Shown: in pieces, positions 26,932-39,179 of the stretch
How the letters are laid out: the number at the start of each line of letters is the position of its first letter
Numbering within the stretch: the stretch's first letter is position 1
Assembly: GCA_018819105.1 (NCBI GenBank)
Contig: JAHJQV010000050.1
Span: forward strand, 1 to 56,867
Direction: 5' to 3'
Length of the DNA stretch: 56,867 bases
Source: Gammaproteobacteria bacterium
Lineage (GTDB): Bacteria > Pseudomonadota > Gammaproteobacteria > Xanthomonadales > Wenzhouxiangellaceae
Made by a program: the position numbers and the translations under genes
Notes under the pieces: model-generated
The model's input: only the letters and a program-made list of their open reading frames with translations
Database searches by the model: none
Told to the model about the DNA's origin: nothing

Positions 26932-28692
26932 TTACAGTGGGATCACATCACCGTTGACGATCTGTACCACGGTACCGTCAAACTTGGTCAGGGTGAAACC
27001 GTCGAACTCCTCATTGTAGACACGACTGTAATCCTGCAGCATGCCCATGGCCTGCTGCTCACCAACCAACAGGCCATCCACACCGTCAGAACGGTAATGC
27101 ACACCTGCCCAGTCACGACCCAGGGCAATGTTGTTGGCGAGCTTGTTGATTTCACCACCGATGGTCAGGTCCTCACCCGTCCACGGCAGCAGGTTGGCAC
27201 CGGTGGCATCGGCCTGAACCGGGTCCGGAATCACCATCTGCTCATCGAACATCGCTTTCAGCACGGTACAGCAGGCACCGGCGATGGTGGCGTGACCGGC
27301 AGGGTAAGCCGGGTGCGTCGGTGAACCTTCAGGGAAGGCCATCGGCAGGAAATAGGTGCCGTACTGACCGAATACCCGGCCCACAGCTTCGGATTCGGCG
27401 ATTTCAGCAGGCAGGCCATAGTCTCTGGCACCGGTGAGCTGGAAGTGCAGTCGGCCACCATACATTTCTGGTCGCAGGCGACGATGCACCAGCCATTTCT
27501 GATACCAGGCACCGGTGAGTGACAGATTGCCGGCCTTGGCCACCAGATCCAGCACATCAGGACCGCCCAGAGAAGTGAAACCGCCCTGGGTGGCAGAGGT
27601 GTTGTAGGGGTTGGAGATGTCCAGACTGTTGGGGATCGACAACAGGATCAACGCGGCACTCTGGTAAGCCTGATAGCTGAAATCCAGATGTACGAACTCA
27701 CCCAGCGCGCGGGCATCGGAAATGTAGCGCGGACTGCCTTTGGTCAGCGGCGAGGGGTTGACACCACGCTGCACCGCCACCCAGGCTGCCGGGTCGGTCA
27801 TGAAATCGTCACCCGGCGCTGGTGTGTCGTAACGCTGCACGATGCTGCCATTGCCAAACGGTACGGTTTTCCACAGGAACTGGCTGATGTATGGGCCGAC
27901 CAGATCACCCGGGGTTTCACCACGGAAGATGGTGGCAGGCGTGACCACACCGCCCTGCTTGGGGCCAACGGTTTCGGCAAAGGCGTTCAGATCACTGACT
28001 GCGGCAGCAATGTCGGCACTGCTGTCGAAATCAATGAAAGGAATGTCTCTGGCCAGAGCTTTCCAGTACACCTCGCCCATTTCTGCAGAGGTTTCCGCGC
28101 TGGCAAAGGCCGGTGCCGGGCGCATCCAGGTTGCCTGCGAGTCCCGTCCGGTCAATTCAAACTTGTAGGCACCCTGCGGATTGGCCAGCTTCCGCTGCGC
28201 CGTGGGGTCCAGCGGGATCGCTTCAAAGTCCAGGCTGTTACCGCTGCGCAGTGCGTCCAGCAGCGCCACATAGGCGGCAGTATCGACTTCACCTAATTCG
28301 TTCTGCGGCAGTGTCTTGAAGAAACTGGCACGGAAGTCACTGTACAGACCTTCATCGCCATTGGTTTGCTGCACAGCAATGAAGTTCTGCAGGTAGCTGT
28401 TGGCAGCGCTTCTACGCAATTCTGCAGCGGCGGCACTGCGTTGGTTGCGATTGCCGCCAAAAACAGGATGACCATTGGCATTTCCGCCGCTGGTTTCAAA
28501 GAACTCGATCAACCCTGAGTCGAAAGCCGCAGCTGTGGTGGCAAACCCGCCAAGCCCGGTAACACCGGCCAGAACGGTTGCACCGGCACTGGCTTTCAGC
28601 AGATCCCGGCGACTGTAACCTGAAGCCCGATTGGTCTCAGGTACTGATTGGCTCAACTCTGATTCATAACCCGATCTGATAGATTCAGACAT
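26932..28692 (-). CDS. Vanadium-dependent haloperoxidase (Tat-exported)
   Basis: 586 residues. Vanadate-dependent haloperoxidases oxidise halides with hydrogen peroxide to hypohalous acid. The PAP2-fold active site is complete: KWLVHRRLRPE at about residue 397 (vanadate-binding Lys and Arg), HPAYPAGHATIAG at about 461-473 (Gly-His of the acid-base site), and GRDWAGVHYRSD at about 524-535 (Arg and the vanadate-ligating His). A Tat signal (SRRDLLKASAGATVLAGV) starts about residue 27, so the enzyme is exported folded. It has no partner gene: MITEs and a terminator lie on one side and about 1 kb of repeats on the other. Chloride versus bromide preference cannot be read. Confidence 0.92.
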   Translation of the reverse strand: MSESIRSGYESELSQSVPETNRASGYSRRDLLKASAGATVLAGVTGLGGFATTAAAFDSGLIEFFETSGGNANGHPVFGGNRNQRSAAAAELRRSAANSYLQNFIAVQQTNGDEGLYSDFRASFFKTLPQNELGEVDTAAYVALLDALRSGNSLDFEAIPLDPTAQRKLANPQGAYKFELTGRDSQATWMRPAPAFASAETSAEMGEVYWKALARDIPFIDFDSSADIAAAVSDLNAFAETVGPKQGGVVTPATIFRGETPGDLVGPYISQFLWKTVPFGNGSIVQRYDTPAPGDDFMTDPAAWVAVQRGVNPSPLTKGSPRYISDARALGEFVHLDFSYQAYQSAALILLSIPNSLDISNPYNTSATQGGFTSLGGPDVLDLVAKAGNLSLTGAWYQKWLVHRRLRPEMYGGRLHFQLTGARDYGLPAEIAESEAVGRVFGQYGTYFLPMAFPEGSPTHPAYPAGHATIAGACCTVLKAMFDEQMVIPDPVQADATGANLLPWTGEDLTIGGEINKLANNIALGRDWAGVHYRSDGVDGLLVGEQQAMGMLQDYSRVYNEEFDGFTLTKFDGTVVQIVNGDVIPL

Positions 28693-29281
28693 GACACTAA
28701 CTCTCCATTTATTTTGTATTTTGATGATTGTGGTTTTTTCGTGCTGAGCCGATGAGAAGAGCTGTCAATCATTCAGCTGCTGCTGAACAGATCGGCAGAC
28801 CGCCAACCGACTCCACACCAGTTCACCTGCGCTGAATCGGATTGATCTGGCGGCAGGTTTTCTGGCGCGGCAAGCATACACGATTGCTCGCACAAACGCC
28901 GGGTTCGTCAGGCGGATATGAGTGGATGCACTAAAAAGTAACGATATTCAAAAAAGATTCGAACAAATAGATAAGTATTCTCTGATTTAGTATTTTCTAA
29001 TTATTCACAGATGAACTGCTGCGAACACAGCCGGTTTTGCACCATGCCCGCAGAAACTCTGTATAGACCAAGCCATCGCTTCTGCATTTGCCTGATGTTG
29101 ACACGTCAGCAGGCTAGTGTACCCCGCCGTGCCGACACTGAACGCAAGGTCACGCCTCATCAGGCAAACCCGTCGATGACCTGCAGGTCATAAGTCTGTC
29201 GCCACGCCGGCGGAGAACGCCGAAATGTGGTGGCATTGGCAGCAGCCTCAGCATGGCCGCCATGCTGGTTGTTGTTGCCTG

Positions 29282-29443
29282 GGAGCCTGTCGGACTTAAC
29301 ACTGATCTACTGCAGAAAATCCGGATTGGGCCAGATTCTCCGATCTTCATCGTTGCATAGGCTCACTATTCACCTCAAAAGATCGAAAAATCTGACTCCA
29401 ACCGGCTTTCCTTCGCTACGATCGATCAAATCCGACAGGCTCC
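29282..29443. mobile_element. MITE-like element, 162 bp
   Basis: Perfect 13-bp inverted ends GGAGCCTGTCGGA (29282-29294) and TCCGACAGGCTCC (29431-29443), with weaker similarity continuing inward. The interior is AT-richer and non-coding. It abuts the next element without a gap, so one probably inserted at the edge of the other. Confidence 0.7.
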
Positions 29444-31763
<2,320 letters not shown>

Positions 31764-31887
31764 GCCGTTCGGCGTCATGATAATGTCATCGACGCCGTGT
31801 AATCTAAAATAGTCTTGATTTTTCATTCACAATGTGATAAAGATCTAAGACAACAAAATGTAAGGGCATTATTCAAGGGTGAACATC

Positions 31888-34800
31888 ATGCACAGGAAAT
31901 GGGTATCTATTGCAGTCACTGCAATATCAATCGCCGTAACCGTTTATTTGGGCTATGTCTACTCTCCTGAGTCAGTGGCTCAGGATATTGACGACGACAT
32001 TCAGTTCATGGACAGTTTTGAAGACCCTCCCGCACCTCCATTTCCGTTTTTTGAACCTCCCGATCCTGCCGCCATTGCACCGCCCATAGACACCACAGTA
32101 CCTGGACATTTTGGAGATGACCTGATGTTCCTGTGCACTGCCCCAGAACCTGTTCAAAGAGGAGCGGATTGCGCCAACCTGGAACCCCATCGTGTTGCCG
32201 CTTTGCGTGGAAGGGCATTCGATGGCAATGGCAATCCATTAGCCGGCGTACTGGTGCACATACCTGATCACCCCGAGTTTGGCTATACCTTTTCGAGAGC
32301 AGATGGGTATTATGATCTGGTGGTCAACGGTGGCGGCGAACTTACATTGCAGTTCAGCAAAGATGATTTTCTAACCGCGCAAAGGGGTTTACGAGTCCGC
32401 TGGCAACAATTTGAAAGCGTCGACGATGTTCACCTTGTTCAATTGGACTCAGCCGTAAGCGAAATCCTGCTCGGGCAGGGCTTCATGCAAGTACATCAGG
32501 CCACGATGAGTAGCGATGCCGATGGGGATCGTCAGGCAACCATGCTGTTTCCGATAGGCTTACAGGCAGAAATACGCTTAGCAGATGGCAGCACACAAGC
32601 CTTGTCCACTATGAATGTACGTGCAACAGAGTACACGGTGGGCCCAAATGGGCCTGCTCGAATGCCAGCAACTCTACCTGAAGTCACCGACTACACCTAT
32701 GCCGTTGAATTGTCAGCAGATGAAGCCATCGCCTTGGCAGCAACACGGGTAGAATTCGACCAACCCATCTGGTTGTATGTAGAGAATTTTCTGGATTTCC
32801 CCGTAGGAATACCAGTGCCCGTAGGCTATTACGATTTTCAGCTACAATCATGGATACCTTCCCAGGATGGTCAAATTATCCAGATTGTTGACGAAAGCAA
32901 CGGATTTGCGCTTGTCGATGTTGATGGTGATGGCGCCGCCGAGGACCCGATAGATCTGCAGACTAACCTCAGTATGACATCTGATGAACTGATGCAGTTG
33001 GCGGTGCTCTATCAGCCTGGCCAAAGTCTTTGGCGATCTCCGATTATGCATTTCACGCCATGGGATAAGAATTGGCCCTATGGTCCTGGACCAGATGACG
33101 AGCCGCCACCTGAGCCAACAACAGACGATGATGACGACAACCCTCCACCTGACACAGAAGAAGATGACACCCCTGGTGACGATGATCCACCTGACCCAGA
33201 AGATGGCAGCAATCCGCCAGATGATAGCGAGCCAACTTCAGAAGAAGGCGGTGATACCGAACCTGAATCAACAGATCAGGAAAATCCTGATTGTATGACC
33301 GGCAGCATCATTGAATGTGAAAACCGGGTATTGGGTGAGACTTTACGGATACCGGGAACGGACTTCAATCTGACTTACCGCAGCAGCCGAAGTCGTGGTG
33401 GCAACATGGGTATCAGTCAGGCAATTGTCAGAGTACCGATTGCCAACGGGTCTGTACCGGCCTCACTTCGACGGGCATCGGTTGATATTGCTGTGGATGG
33501 AACACCAATCTCGCGTTCGATTCCCGAGCTCAGCCCATTCCAGATAGAGCGCTTCAATGTTCCGGCCGCTGATCGCTTCAGCAGAGAATATTTGATTCGC
33601 AGCGCCAAAACTGATGTGACATTGACATACTGGTATGAGCCTTTTTACTACGGCAATAGAGAAGATTTTGAAAATTCCTTCGGTATCACTGAGGGTGTAG
33701 AGTTCATAGGCAGACGAGGCGGGCTCGAACTAGGGTTGAGCAGGCGCTGGGAAACCAGCCTGAACTTCCGCTCTGGCGTGCCTGCGGCGCAAACCTATCT
33801 GGCCAAAAGTCAGAAACTGGGTGGCTGGACCCTTGACGAGCATCATGTATTTGATGCTAGAGGAGGCAAGCTATGGAAGGGCGATGGCGGTGAACGATCG
33901 GTAACCAATCTCAGCGATATTCAGATACATCAGCTTCTGCCTTTTGGCCCTGATCTGTTTGGACAGGTCAACGATATCGATGAAATCAGAGATTTTGATA
34001 TTGGACCAGATGGAAGCATTGTGGTGCTAACTGGTGGATTCATTCAGCGGCTGCTGGTGATTGATCAGGACAATCAGATCATACAAATCAGTCGTTCCTG
34101 CCAGCCACCATTTGTCACGATTCCAGCAGAGGCAAGACGTGGTGATGTGAAGTTCTGCTCTGTTGGATCTGGTAAGGAAGCCAACCGCGGCGATGATCCC
34201 CCACCTCCACCACCACCAGAAGATGAATGGTCCCAGGGCTGGTCGGTGGCATGGGGTGACAATGGACAAATCTTTCTGGGCACACAGCGACCTTTCGGAG
34301 AAGCTGACATCATACGCTTCGAGTCTGACGGAACACGCCCTCGCAGGTTCGAACTCAGCGGCCTGGAGTCGCCGGCTTGCTTCGGTCGTGTCAATGGTAG
34401 TGACTTCCATAACCGCAGACTCTTTTTCACTTGTGACAGTGACTTTGATTCCGGCTCGGCCTGGATGCTCTGGCCCAATGGATCATTGAGCCCTATTGCC
34501 GGTGCCATCATCGAACCACCTGGCGATACGCTTCCCGGCGCGCCAGTCTCGGCATTGTGGTTTGGTCTCGCTGAACCTGCAGATATTAGCGTCAGCCCGG
34601 ATGGCGATATTTATATCGCCGAAACTGGCCAGCATCGTATTCGCAAGATTGACAGTGATGGTCGTATCAGCACTATTGCCGGCACCGGCACTGCTGGCTT
34701 CGCCGGTGAGGGCAGCAGCGCAACAGATGCGCTGCTGTCAAGCCCGTCTGCCGTGGCTGCCTTGCCCGATGGCAGCCTCTACATAGCGGACACAGGCAAT

Positions 34801-37800
34801 GGCAGATTGCGCTTGGTGGACAGAGCCGGGCGAATATCCACAACAGCGGGTGGTGGAGCAAATGAATTTGTGCAATCTGGTGTAGCAGGAGCAATTCAAC
34901 TGGGCTTGTTGCGCAAGATTGGTATGCATGAGAATGGCAGTGTTGTGCTGTCTATTCACAGCCTGACACAGCTGTTACAGGTTTCATTCAACCAATTCAC
35001 GTTTGACCCTGATGCAGATGTTTACACCATACCATCAGCCAATGGCAGCGAACTGTTCATCTTCTCCCGTCAGGGCCGCCATCTTGAGACACGTTTTACG
35101 CTGACCTATGGCCTCAAGTACAGCTTCCAATACAATGCCTCAGGCTATCTGACCGCTATCATCGACGGCGATGGCAACACCACGCAAATACAGCGAGGAA
35201 CGAACAATCTCGCCGAGTCCATCATTAGCCCCTACGGCGTTGTAACCTCACTGGAATACAATACCAATGAGGATTTGTCTGCCGTGGTTACCGCGGACTC
35301 TGCGCGTTGGGAGATGGCGTATCAATCCAATACCGGTCTGTTGGTAGAGTTCAGGGATCCCAGAAACAACGCCAGTGAATACAATTACAGCCTGAGCGGC
35401 GATCTCGCCTCAAACATCAACCCTGCTGGTGGTGGCTGGAGCGTCAGCAAATGGCTTAACCGCAGTCGTGATGAGTTTCAGGTCATCATGACCAACAGCA
35501 ACGGCGACACGGCACGTCATTACGTCAATACCACCGCCACTGGTCGAGAGTATCGGCGGCGTTCATTCCCTGGCAGCAAGACCTCAGAGGTTTTAACACC
35601 AGCTTTTGAAAAAACCGTTCTGACGCCAGAGAGGACCAGTATCTACACCATTATGGGTCCCGATCCACGGTTTGGCTTACTTGCACCGATTACCGACAAG
35701 GAAATCATCAAAACACCTTTCGGTCTGGAGCGCAAAACCGAGCGTGAGCGGGTTGTGACTGCACAACAATCTGGTGCGCAACTCGGCGAACTGGACATCA
35801 TCGACAGCATTACTGTCAATGGGCGGATATGGCAGCAAAGCTACAATTCCAACTTGCTAACATGGACCTTTACCAGCCCGCAAGGGCGGGTCAGCAGCTT
35901 CTCGCTGGATCAGCAACAGCGCCCCATACGCACAAGCGCACCTGGCCTGGCAGCGATTGATTTCAGCTATGACGCTGGCGGACGCCTGGCCAGAGTTAGC
36001 CAGGGTGAGGGCGATCAACAGCGCGAAGTGCTGCTGGATTATGATGAAACCGGTTTTCTTGATCTGATCCAGGATCCTATCGGCAGAGTGACCACTTTCA
36101 TCAACGACCCAGTTGGACGCCCGGTTTTGCAAACCCGACCAGATGGCGAGATCATCAATCTCGGTTATGATCCAAGCGGAAACCTGAATGCTCTTGCTCC
36201 ACCCGGCAAGCCCGAGCATGAATTTGACTACAGCGTGCTGGACCAGCAGTCGCTGTACGTGCCCCCAGATATCGGGCTCGATACCGAGCAGACCACCTAC
36301 AGCTATGACGGTGAGCGCAGATTACTCAATATGTTAAGACCCGACGGCTTGAGTGTTGCACTGAACTACCGCAGCGCTGACCTGATTGAAAATATCCAGC
36401 TCAATCATGGTAGTCATGCCATCACTTATCATGATACAAACCTGAGTAGCTCCAGACCAGCAACCATTACATCTCCCGGCGGTGTCACACTGGAATTTGG
36501 TTACGACGGACCACTGATGACGCGCACCACCTGGCTAGGCCCGGTGGCAGGAACGCTCATATTCAGCTTCGACAATGATTTGCGCCTGGCATCCATTGAG
36601 CTCGCCAGCACAACAGGTGGTGATGTCATCAACTACGGCTATGACCTCGACAGTCTGCTCGTCAACGCCGGTGATCTCGTGCTTGCCCGCGATCCGGAAA
36701 ATGGCCTGCTCGAGGGCACCAGTCTGGATCAGGTCACCGATACCATGATTTACAATCAGTTCGGCGAGTCCATTGATTACCAGGCCACGATCAGCGGCAG
36801 CGGATTGTTTCAGCAAAGCTTCCTGCGCGACAAGCTGGGCCGTATCACGCGCAAGACCGAGACTGTCCTGGGCATCAGTCGGGTGTATGATTACACCTAC
36901 GACCTGGCTGGTCGACTGGAGACCGTGAGTGTGGACGGAACATCGCAATCAACCTATGTTTACGATGCCAACGGGAATCGCCGCAATCACATCAGTCCAG
37001 GCAACAACACCAGCGGCAGCTACGACAATCAGGATCGTCTGCTCAGCTATGGTGTCAACACCTATGAGTACACCGCCAATGGTGAGATGGTTAGCAAAAT
37101 GACCCCCGATGGAGAGACGCTGTACCAATATGACGAACTGGGCAATCTGCTCAGCGTCGAGTTGCCTGACGGTGACAGCATCGAGTACATCATTGATGGC
37201 CTGAACCGGCGCATCGGCAAAAAGGTCAATGGTGTGCTCTTACAGGGGTTGCTGTATCAGGATACCCTGAACCCGGTGGCGGAACTGGATGGCGCAGGCA
37301 ATGTCATCAGCCGCTTTGTCTATGCCAGCAAACTCAATGTCCCGGATTACATGATCAAGGGCAGTCAACGCTATCGCATCATCAGCGACCAACTGGGCAG
37401 CCCGCGATTGGTGGTCAACACACAGACCGGCGCGGTAGTTCAGCAATTGGATTACGATGAGTTTGGCAATGTGATCAGTGACAGCAATCCGGGGTTTCAG
37501 CCTTTTGGCTTTGCCGGCGGCATCGCTGATCGGGATACCGGTCTGGTCAGGTTTGGGGTGCGGGATTATGATCCTGAGACTGGGCGCTGGACGGCTAAGG
37601 ATCCACTTGGATATTCGAATATAGAAAATGAAAATTTATATTTATATGCACTGGGTGATTCAATTAATTATATAGATATTACCGGAACTGTTACGTGGCC
37701 AACTGATCATTCAGCGATAACATCTCCATTTAACTCGAATGAAGGCCGGAGCGCGCCCCACAATGGAACTGACATAAGAAACCCACTAGATGGCGATGTA

Positions 37801-38088
37801 TATTCAACTCATGATGGGACAATTATTGACATCAACTCAAATTCCAGAGGAGGCGACCAGATAATCATATTGAACACTGACGGCAGCCGATCAGGATATG
37901 CTCACACTAAAGCACATGGTGATTTGAACATTGGGGATACAGTCAGAGAGGGTGAGAGCATCGGTTTTTCTAATGGCAGCGGACAACTTAGAGGGCCACA
38001 CTTACATTATACATACAGCACATGCCAAACATGCCCAAGGATAGACCCTGAGCAGATACTTCCCGACCCAATATCATGCGGCAATTGA
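31888..38088 (+). CDS. RHS/YD-repeat protein with NHL repeats and C-terminal M23 peptidase domain
   Basis: 2066 residues. AAGGG lies nine bases before the ATG; a GTG three codons earlier is less likely. Order of parts: Sec signal or anchor (about 1-30); Pro/Asp-rich stretch; carboxypeptidase-regulatory-like domain (about 101-168); Asp/Pro/Glu-rich linker (about 400-467); RHS-type entry region beginning VLGETLRIPGTDFNLTYRSS; NHL-type repeats (about 890-990, GDIYIAETGQHRIRKID and GSLYIADTGNGRLRLVD); YD repeats (about 1065-1900); RHS core end with DPLG at 1905-1908; then a short variable tip. The tip is an M23 (LytM) peptidase with HNGTD (His1958, Asp1962), YAH and HLH (2038-2040), so all zinc and catalytic positions are present. 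The tip from about 37610 is strikingly AT-rich. Probable exported toxin; no PAAR or VgrG element is seen. Confidence 0.9.
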   Translation: MHRKWVSIAVTAISIAVTVYLGYVYSPESVAQDIDDDIQFMDSFEDPPAPPFPFFEPPDPAAIAPPIDTTVPGHFGDDLMFLCTAPEPVQRGADCANLEPHRVAALRGRAFDGNGNPLAGVLVHIPDHPEFGYTFSRADGYYDLVVNGGGELTLQFSKDDFLTAQRGLRVRWQQFESVDDVHLVQLDSAVSEILLGQGFMQVHQATMSSDADGDRQATMLFPIGLQAEIRLADGSTQALSTMNVRATEYTVGPNGPARMPATLPEVTDYTYAVELSADEAIALAATRVEFDQPIWLYVENFLDFPVGIPVPVGYYDFQLQSWIPSQDGQIIQIVDESNGFALVDVDGDGAAEDPIDLQTNLSMTSDELMQLAVLYQPGQSLWRSPIMHFTPWDKNWPYGPGPDDEPPPEPTTDDDDDNPPPDTEEDDTPGDDDPPDPEDGSNPPDDSEPTSEEGGDTEPESTDQENPDCMTGSIIECENRVLGETLRIPGTDFNLTYRSSRSRGGNMGISQAIVRVPIANGSVPASLRRASVDIAVDGTPISRSIPELSPFQIERFNVPAADRFSREYLIRSAKTDVTLTYWYEPFYYGNREDFENSFGITEGVEFIGRRGGLELGLSRRWETSLNFRSGVPAAQTYLAKSQKLGGWTLDEHHVFDARGGKLWKGDGGERSVTNLSDIQIHQLLPFGPDLFGQVNDIDEIRDFDIGPDGSIVVLTGGFIQRLLVIDQDNQIIQISRSCQPPFVTIPAEARRGDVKFCSVGSGKEANRGDDPPPPPPPEDEWSQGWSVAWGDNGQIFLGTQRPFGEADIIRFESDGTRPRRFELSGLESPACFGRVNGSDFHNRRLFFTCDSDFDSGSAWMLWPNGSLSPIAGAIIEPPGDTLPGAPVSALWFGLAEPADISVSPDGDIYIAETGQHRIRKIDSDGRISTIAGTGTAGFAGEGSSATDALLSSPSAVAALPDGSLYIADTGNGRLRLVDRAGRISTTAGGGANEFVQSGVAGAIQLGLLRKIGMHENGSVVLSIHSLTQLLQVSFNQFTFDPDADVYTIPSANGSELFIFSRQGRHLETRFTLTYGLKYSFQYNASGYLTAIIDGDGNTTQIQRGTNNLAESIISPYGVVTSLEYNTNEDLSAVVTADSARWEMAYQSNTGLLVEFRDPRNNASEYNYSLSGDLASNINPAGGGWSVSKWLNRSRDEFQVIMTNSNGDTARHYVNTTATGREYRRRSFPGSKTSEVLTPAFEKTVLTPERTSIYTIMGPDPRFGLLAPITDKEIIKTPFGLERKTERERVVTAQQSGAQLGELDIIDSITVNGRIWQQSYNSNLLTWTFTSPQGRVSSFSLDQQQRPIRTSAPGLAAIDFSYDAGGRLARVSQGEGDQQREVLLDYDETGFLDLIQDPIGRVTTFINDPVGRPVLQTRPDGEIINLGYDPSGNLNALAPPGKPEHEFDYSVLDQQSLYVPPDIGLDTEQTTYSYDGERRLLNMLRPDGLSVALNYRSADLIENIQLNHGSHAITYHDTNLSSSRPATITSPGGVTLEFGYDGPLMTRTTWLGPVAGTLIFSFDNDLRLASIELASTTGGDVINYGYDLDSLLVNAGDLVLARDPENGLLEGTSLDQVTDTMIYNQFGESIDYQATISGSGLFQQSFLRDKLGRITRKTETVLGISRVYDYTYDLAGRLETVSVDGTSQSTYVYDANGNRRNHISPGNNTSGSYDNQDRLLSYGVNTYEYTANGEMVSKMTPDGETLYQYDELGNLLSVELPDGDSIEYIIDGLNRRIGKKVNGVLLQGLLYQDTLNPVAELDGAGNVISRFVYASKLNVPDYMIKGSQRYRIISDQLGSPRLVVNTQTGAVVQQLDYDEFGNVISDSNPGFQPFGFAGGIADRDTGLVRFGVRDYDPETGRWTAKDPLGYSNIENENLYLYALGDSINYIDITGTVTWPTDHSAITSPFNSNEGRSAPHNGTDIRNPLDGDVYSTHDGTIIDINSNSRGGDQIIILNTDGSRSGYAHTKAHGDLNIGDTVREGESIGFSNGSGQLRGPHLHYTYSTCQTCPRIDPEQILPDPISCGN

Positions 38089-38089
38089 T

Positions 38090-38539
38090 ATGCGATTAAT
38101 ACTAATATACATCACATTCATGATAAGCACCTCTCCGTGCTTCAGTATCGAGTGCGATTTTGAAGATTTTCCGACCCAATCTGAACGCATAGCGGACGAA
38201 CACTGTAACAGAGCTAATGAATGGAGACAGTCTATACTTAAATCGAATATTTCTGATTTTATAAGATTCGAACCACCTGAGGCACAAGAACATATCTCGT
38301 ATCAAATACGCGATAATATTTTTGGTGTCCGTGATCTTATATTCGGAAATAATAATTCATTTAAATCAAAATTGATTAACACTGATAATATATTAATCAA
38401 ATACATACGAAACGATGGGATAAATATTTGTTATGTAAATAACATTGAGTCCAAATCTTTTTGCATGTACTGGTTCAAGCTCGGCCCATATATGTGGTAC
38501 ATTGGAACCGACTACTTAGAGGCTGAAAATATTGGATAA
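38090..38539 (+). CDS. Putative periplasmic immunity protein for the RHS-M23 toxin
   Basis: 149 residues, no family recognised. The ATG begins one base after the RHS stop codon, so translation is very probably coupled. MRLILIYITFMISTS then PCFS is a signal peptide, so the product should be periplasmic; that is where a peptidoglycan-cutting M23 toxin would act. The mature part is rich in Asn, Ile and Phe, with four cysteines that could form disulfides. Base composition is AT-rich like the toxin tip and unlike the RHS core. Position, size, export and composition all fit an immunity gene; there is no direct homology evidence. Confidence 0.7.
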   Translation: MRLILIYITFMISTSPCFSIECDFEDFPTQSERIADEHCNRANEWRQSILKSNISDFIRFEPPEAQEHISYQIRDNIFGVRDLIFGNNNSFKSKLINTDNILIKYIRNDGINICYVNNIESKSFCMYWFKLGPYMWYIGTDYLEAENIG

Positions 38540-38562
38540 TCTATATATCCGTTAAGATTGTT

Positions 38563-38880
38563 ATGTACAGAATTTTCGAAATGTCTGGTGTTCATAGTCA
38601 AGAATCATTGGCTATTGAAGAGCTATTGTACAAAAATAACATCCAATATTACATTACGGACGAACCAAATCATGGCCTTTCTAATCAAGGCATCTGGGTA
38701 ACCGATAAAAAATCATTCATTAAGGCCAGATCATTAATTGATAATTATTATGCAAATGATCTACACAAGAATCTTGACTGCAATAAGAAAAAAAATGAAG
38801 GCATTACATGGCCAGTCATTATTCTCGCCATAATTTCTTTTTGCTACTTGAGTATTTTTTATATTCGGATGATGGGGTAG
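38563..38880 (+). CDS. DUF6164-like protein with C-terminal membrane anchor
   Basis: 105 residues. The soluble part (IFEMSGVHSQESLAIEELLYKNN, YYITDEPNHGLSNQGIWV, FIKARSLIDNYYAND) resembles small DUF6164/DUF2007-type proteins of unknown role. These are normally soluble; here a hydrophobic helix (WPVIILAIISFCYLSIFYI) is appended, so the protein is probably membrane-anchored with the domain in the cytoplasm. It follows the candidate immunity gene by 23 bases on the same strand and shares its AT-rich composition, so it appears to belong to the exchanged RHS tip module. It could be a second immunity gene or an unrelated passenger. Confidence 0.6.
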   Translation: MYRIFEMSGVHSQESLAIEELLYKNNIQYYITDEPNHGLSNQGIWVTDKKSFIKARSLIDNYYANDLHKNLDCNKKKNEGITWPVIILAIISFCYLSIFYIRMMG

Positions 38881-39179
38881 AGCAATTTACCATGAACATC
38901 TATCATTCACACGCTGATAATGCACGATGTATGCCGCCATATCTGCATCACAGTGGATTGCGTTAATGCGGTCGCGCTGCCTGTATCCGAATCATAAAAT
39001 CAATCCATGACCACATCACCTTCCTGTTCTTTGAACAGGATACCTATACCAACCCTCCCAGTTACATACTCGCGCTAAAGAATGCACACACAGCCTTGCA
39101 TATCCTGACAGTCACCCTCAAGTTTTTTCGACCAAAGCTTCCTAAGTCTATCACCCGGCTCTCTGATAACTCCGCGGCC
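38881..39179. other. Intergenic stretch, nothing recognised
   Basis: About 300 bases between the RHS module and the convergent parA-like gene. A short hairpin TGTTC-TTTGA-GAACA-like element (about 39027-39040) is present; otherwise I see no gene, repeat or terminator. Short frames have no coding character. This is where the AT-rich island ends. Confidence 0.5.

Noticed and set aside
29114-29281. Remnant of a transposase gene next to the MITE-end fragment
   Set aside because: Six frames gave only short, unconvincing peptides; similarity to any transposase could not be supported by eye.
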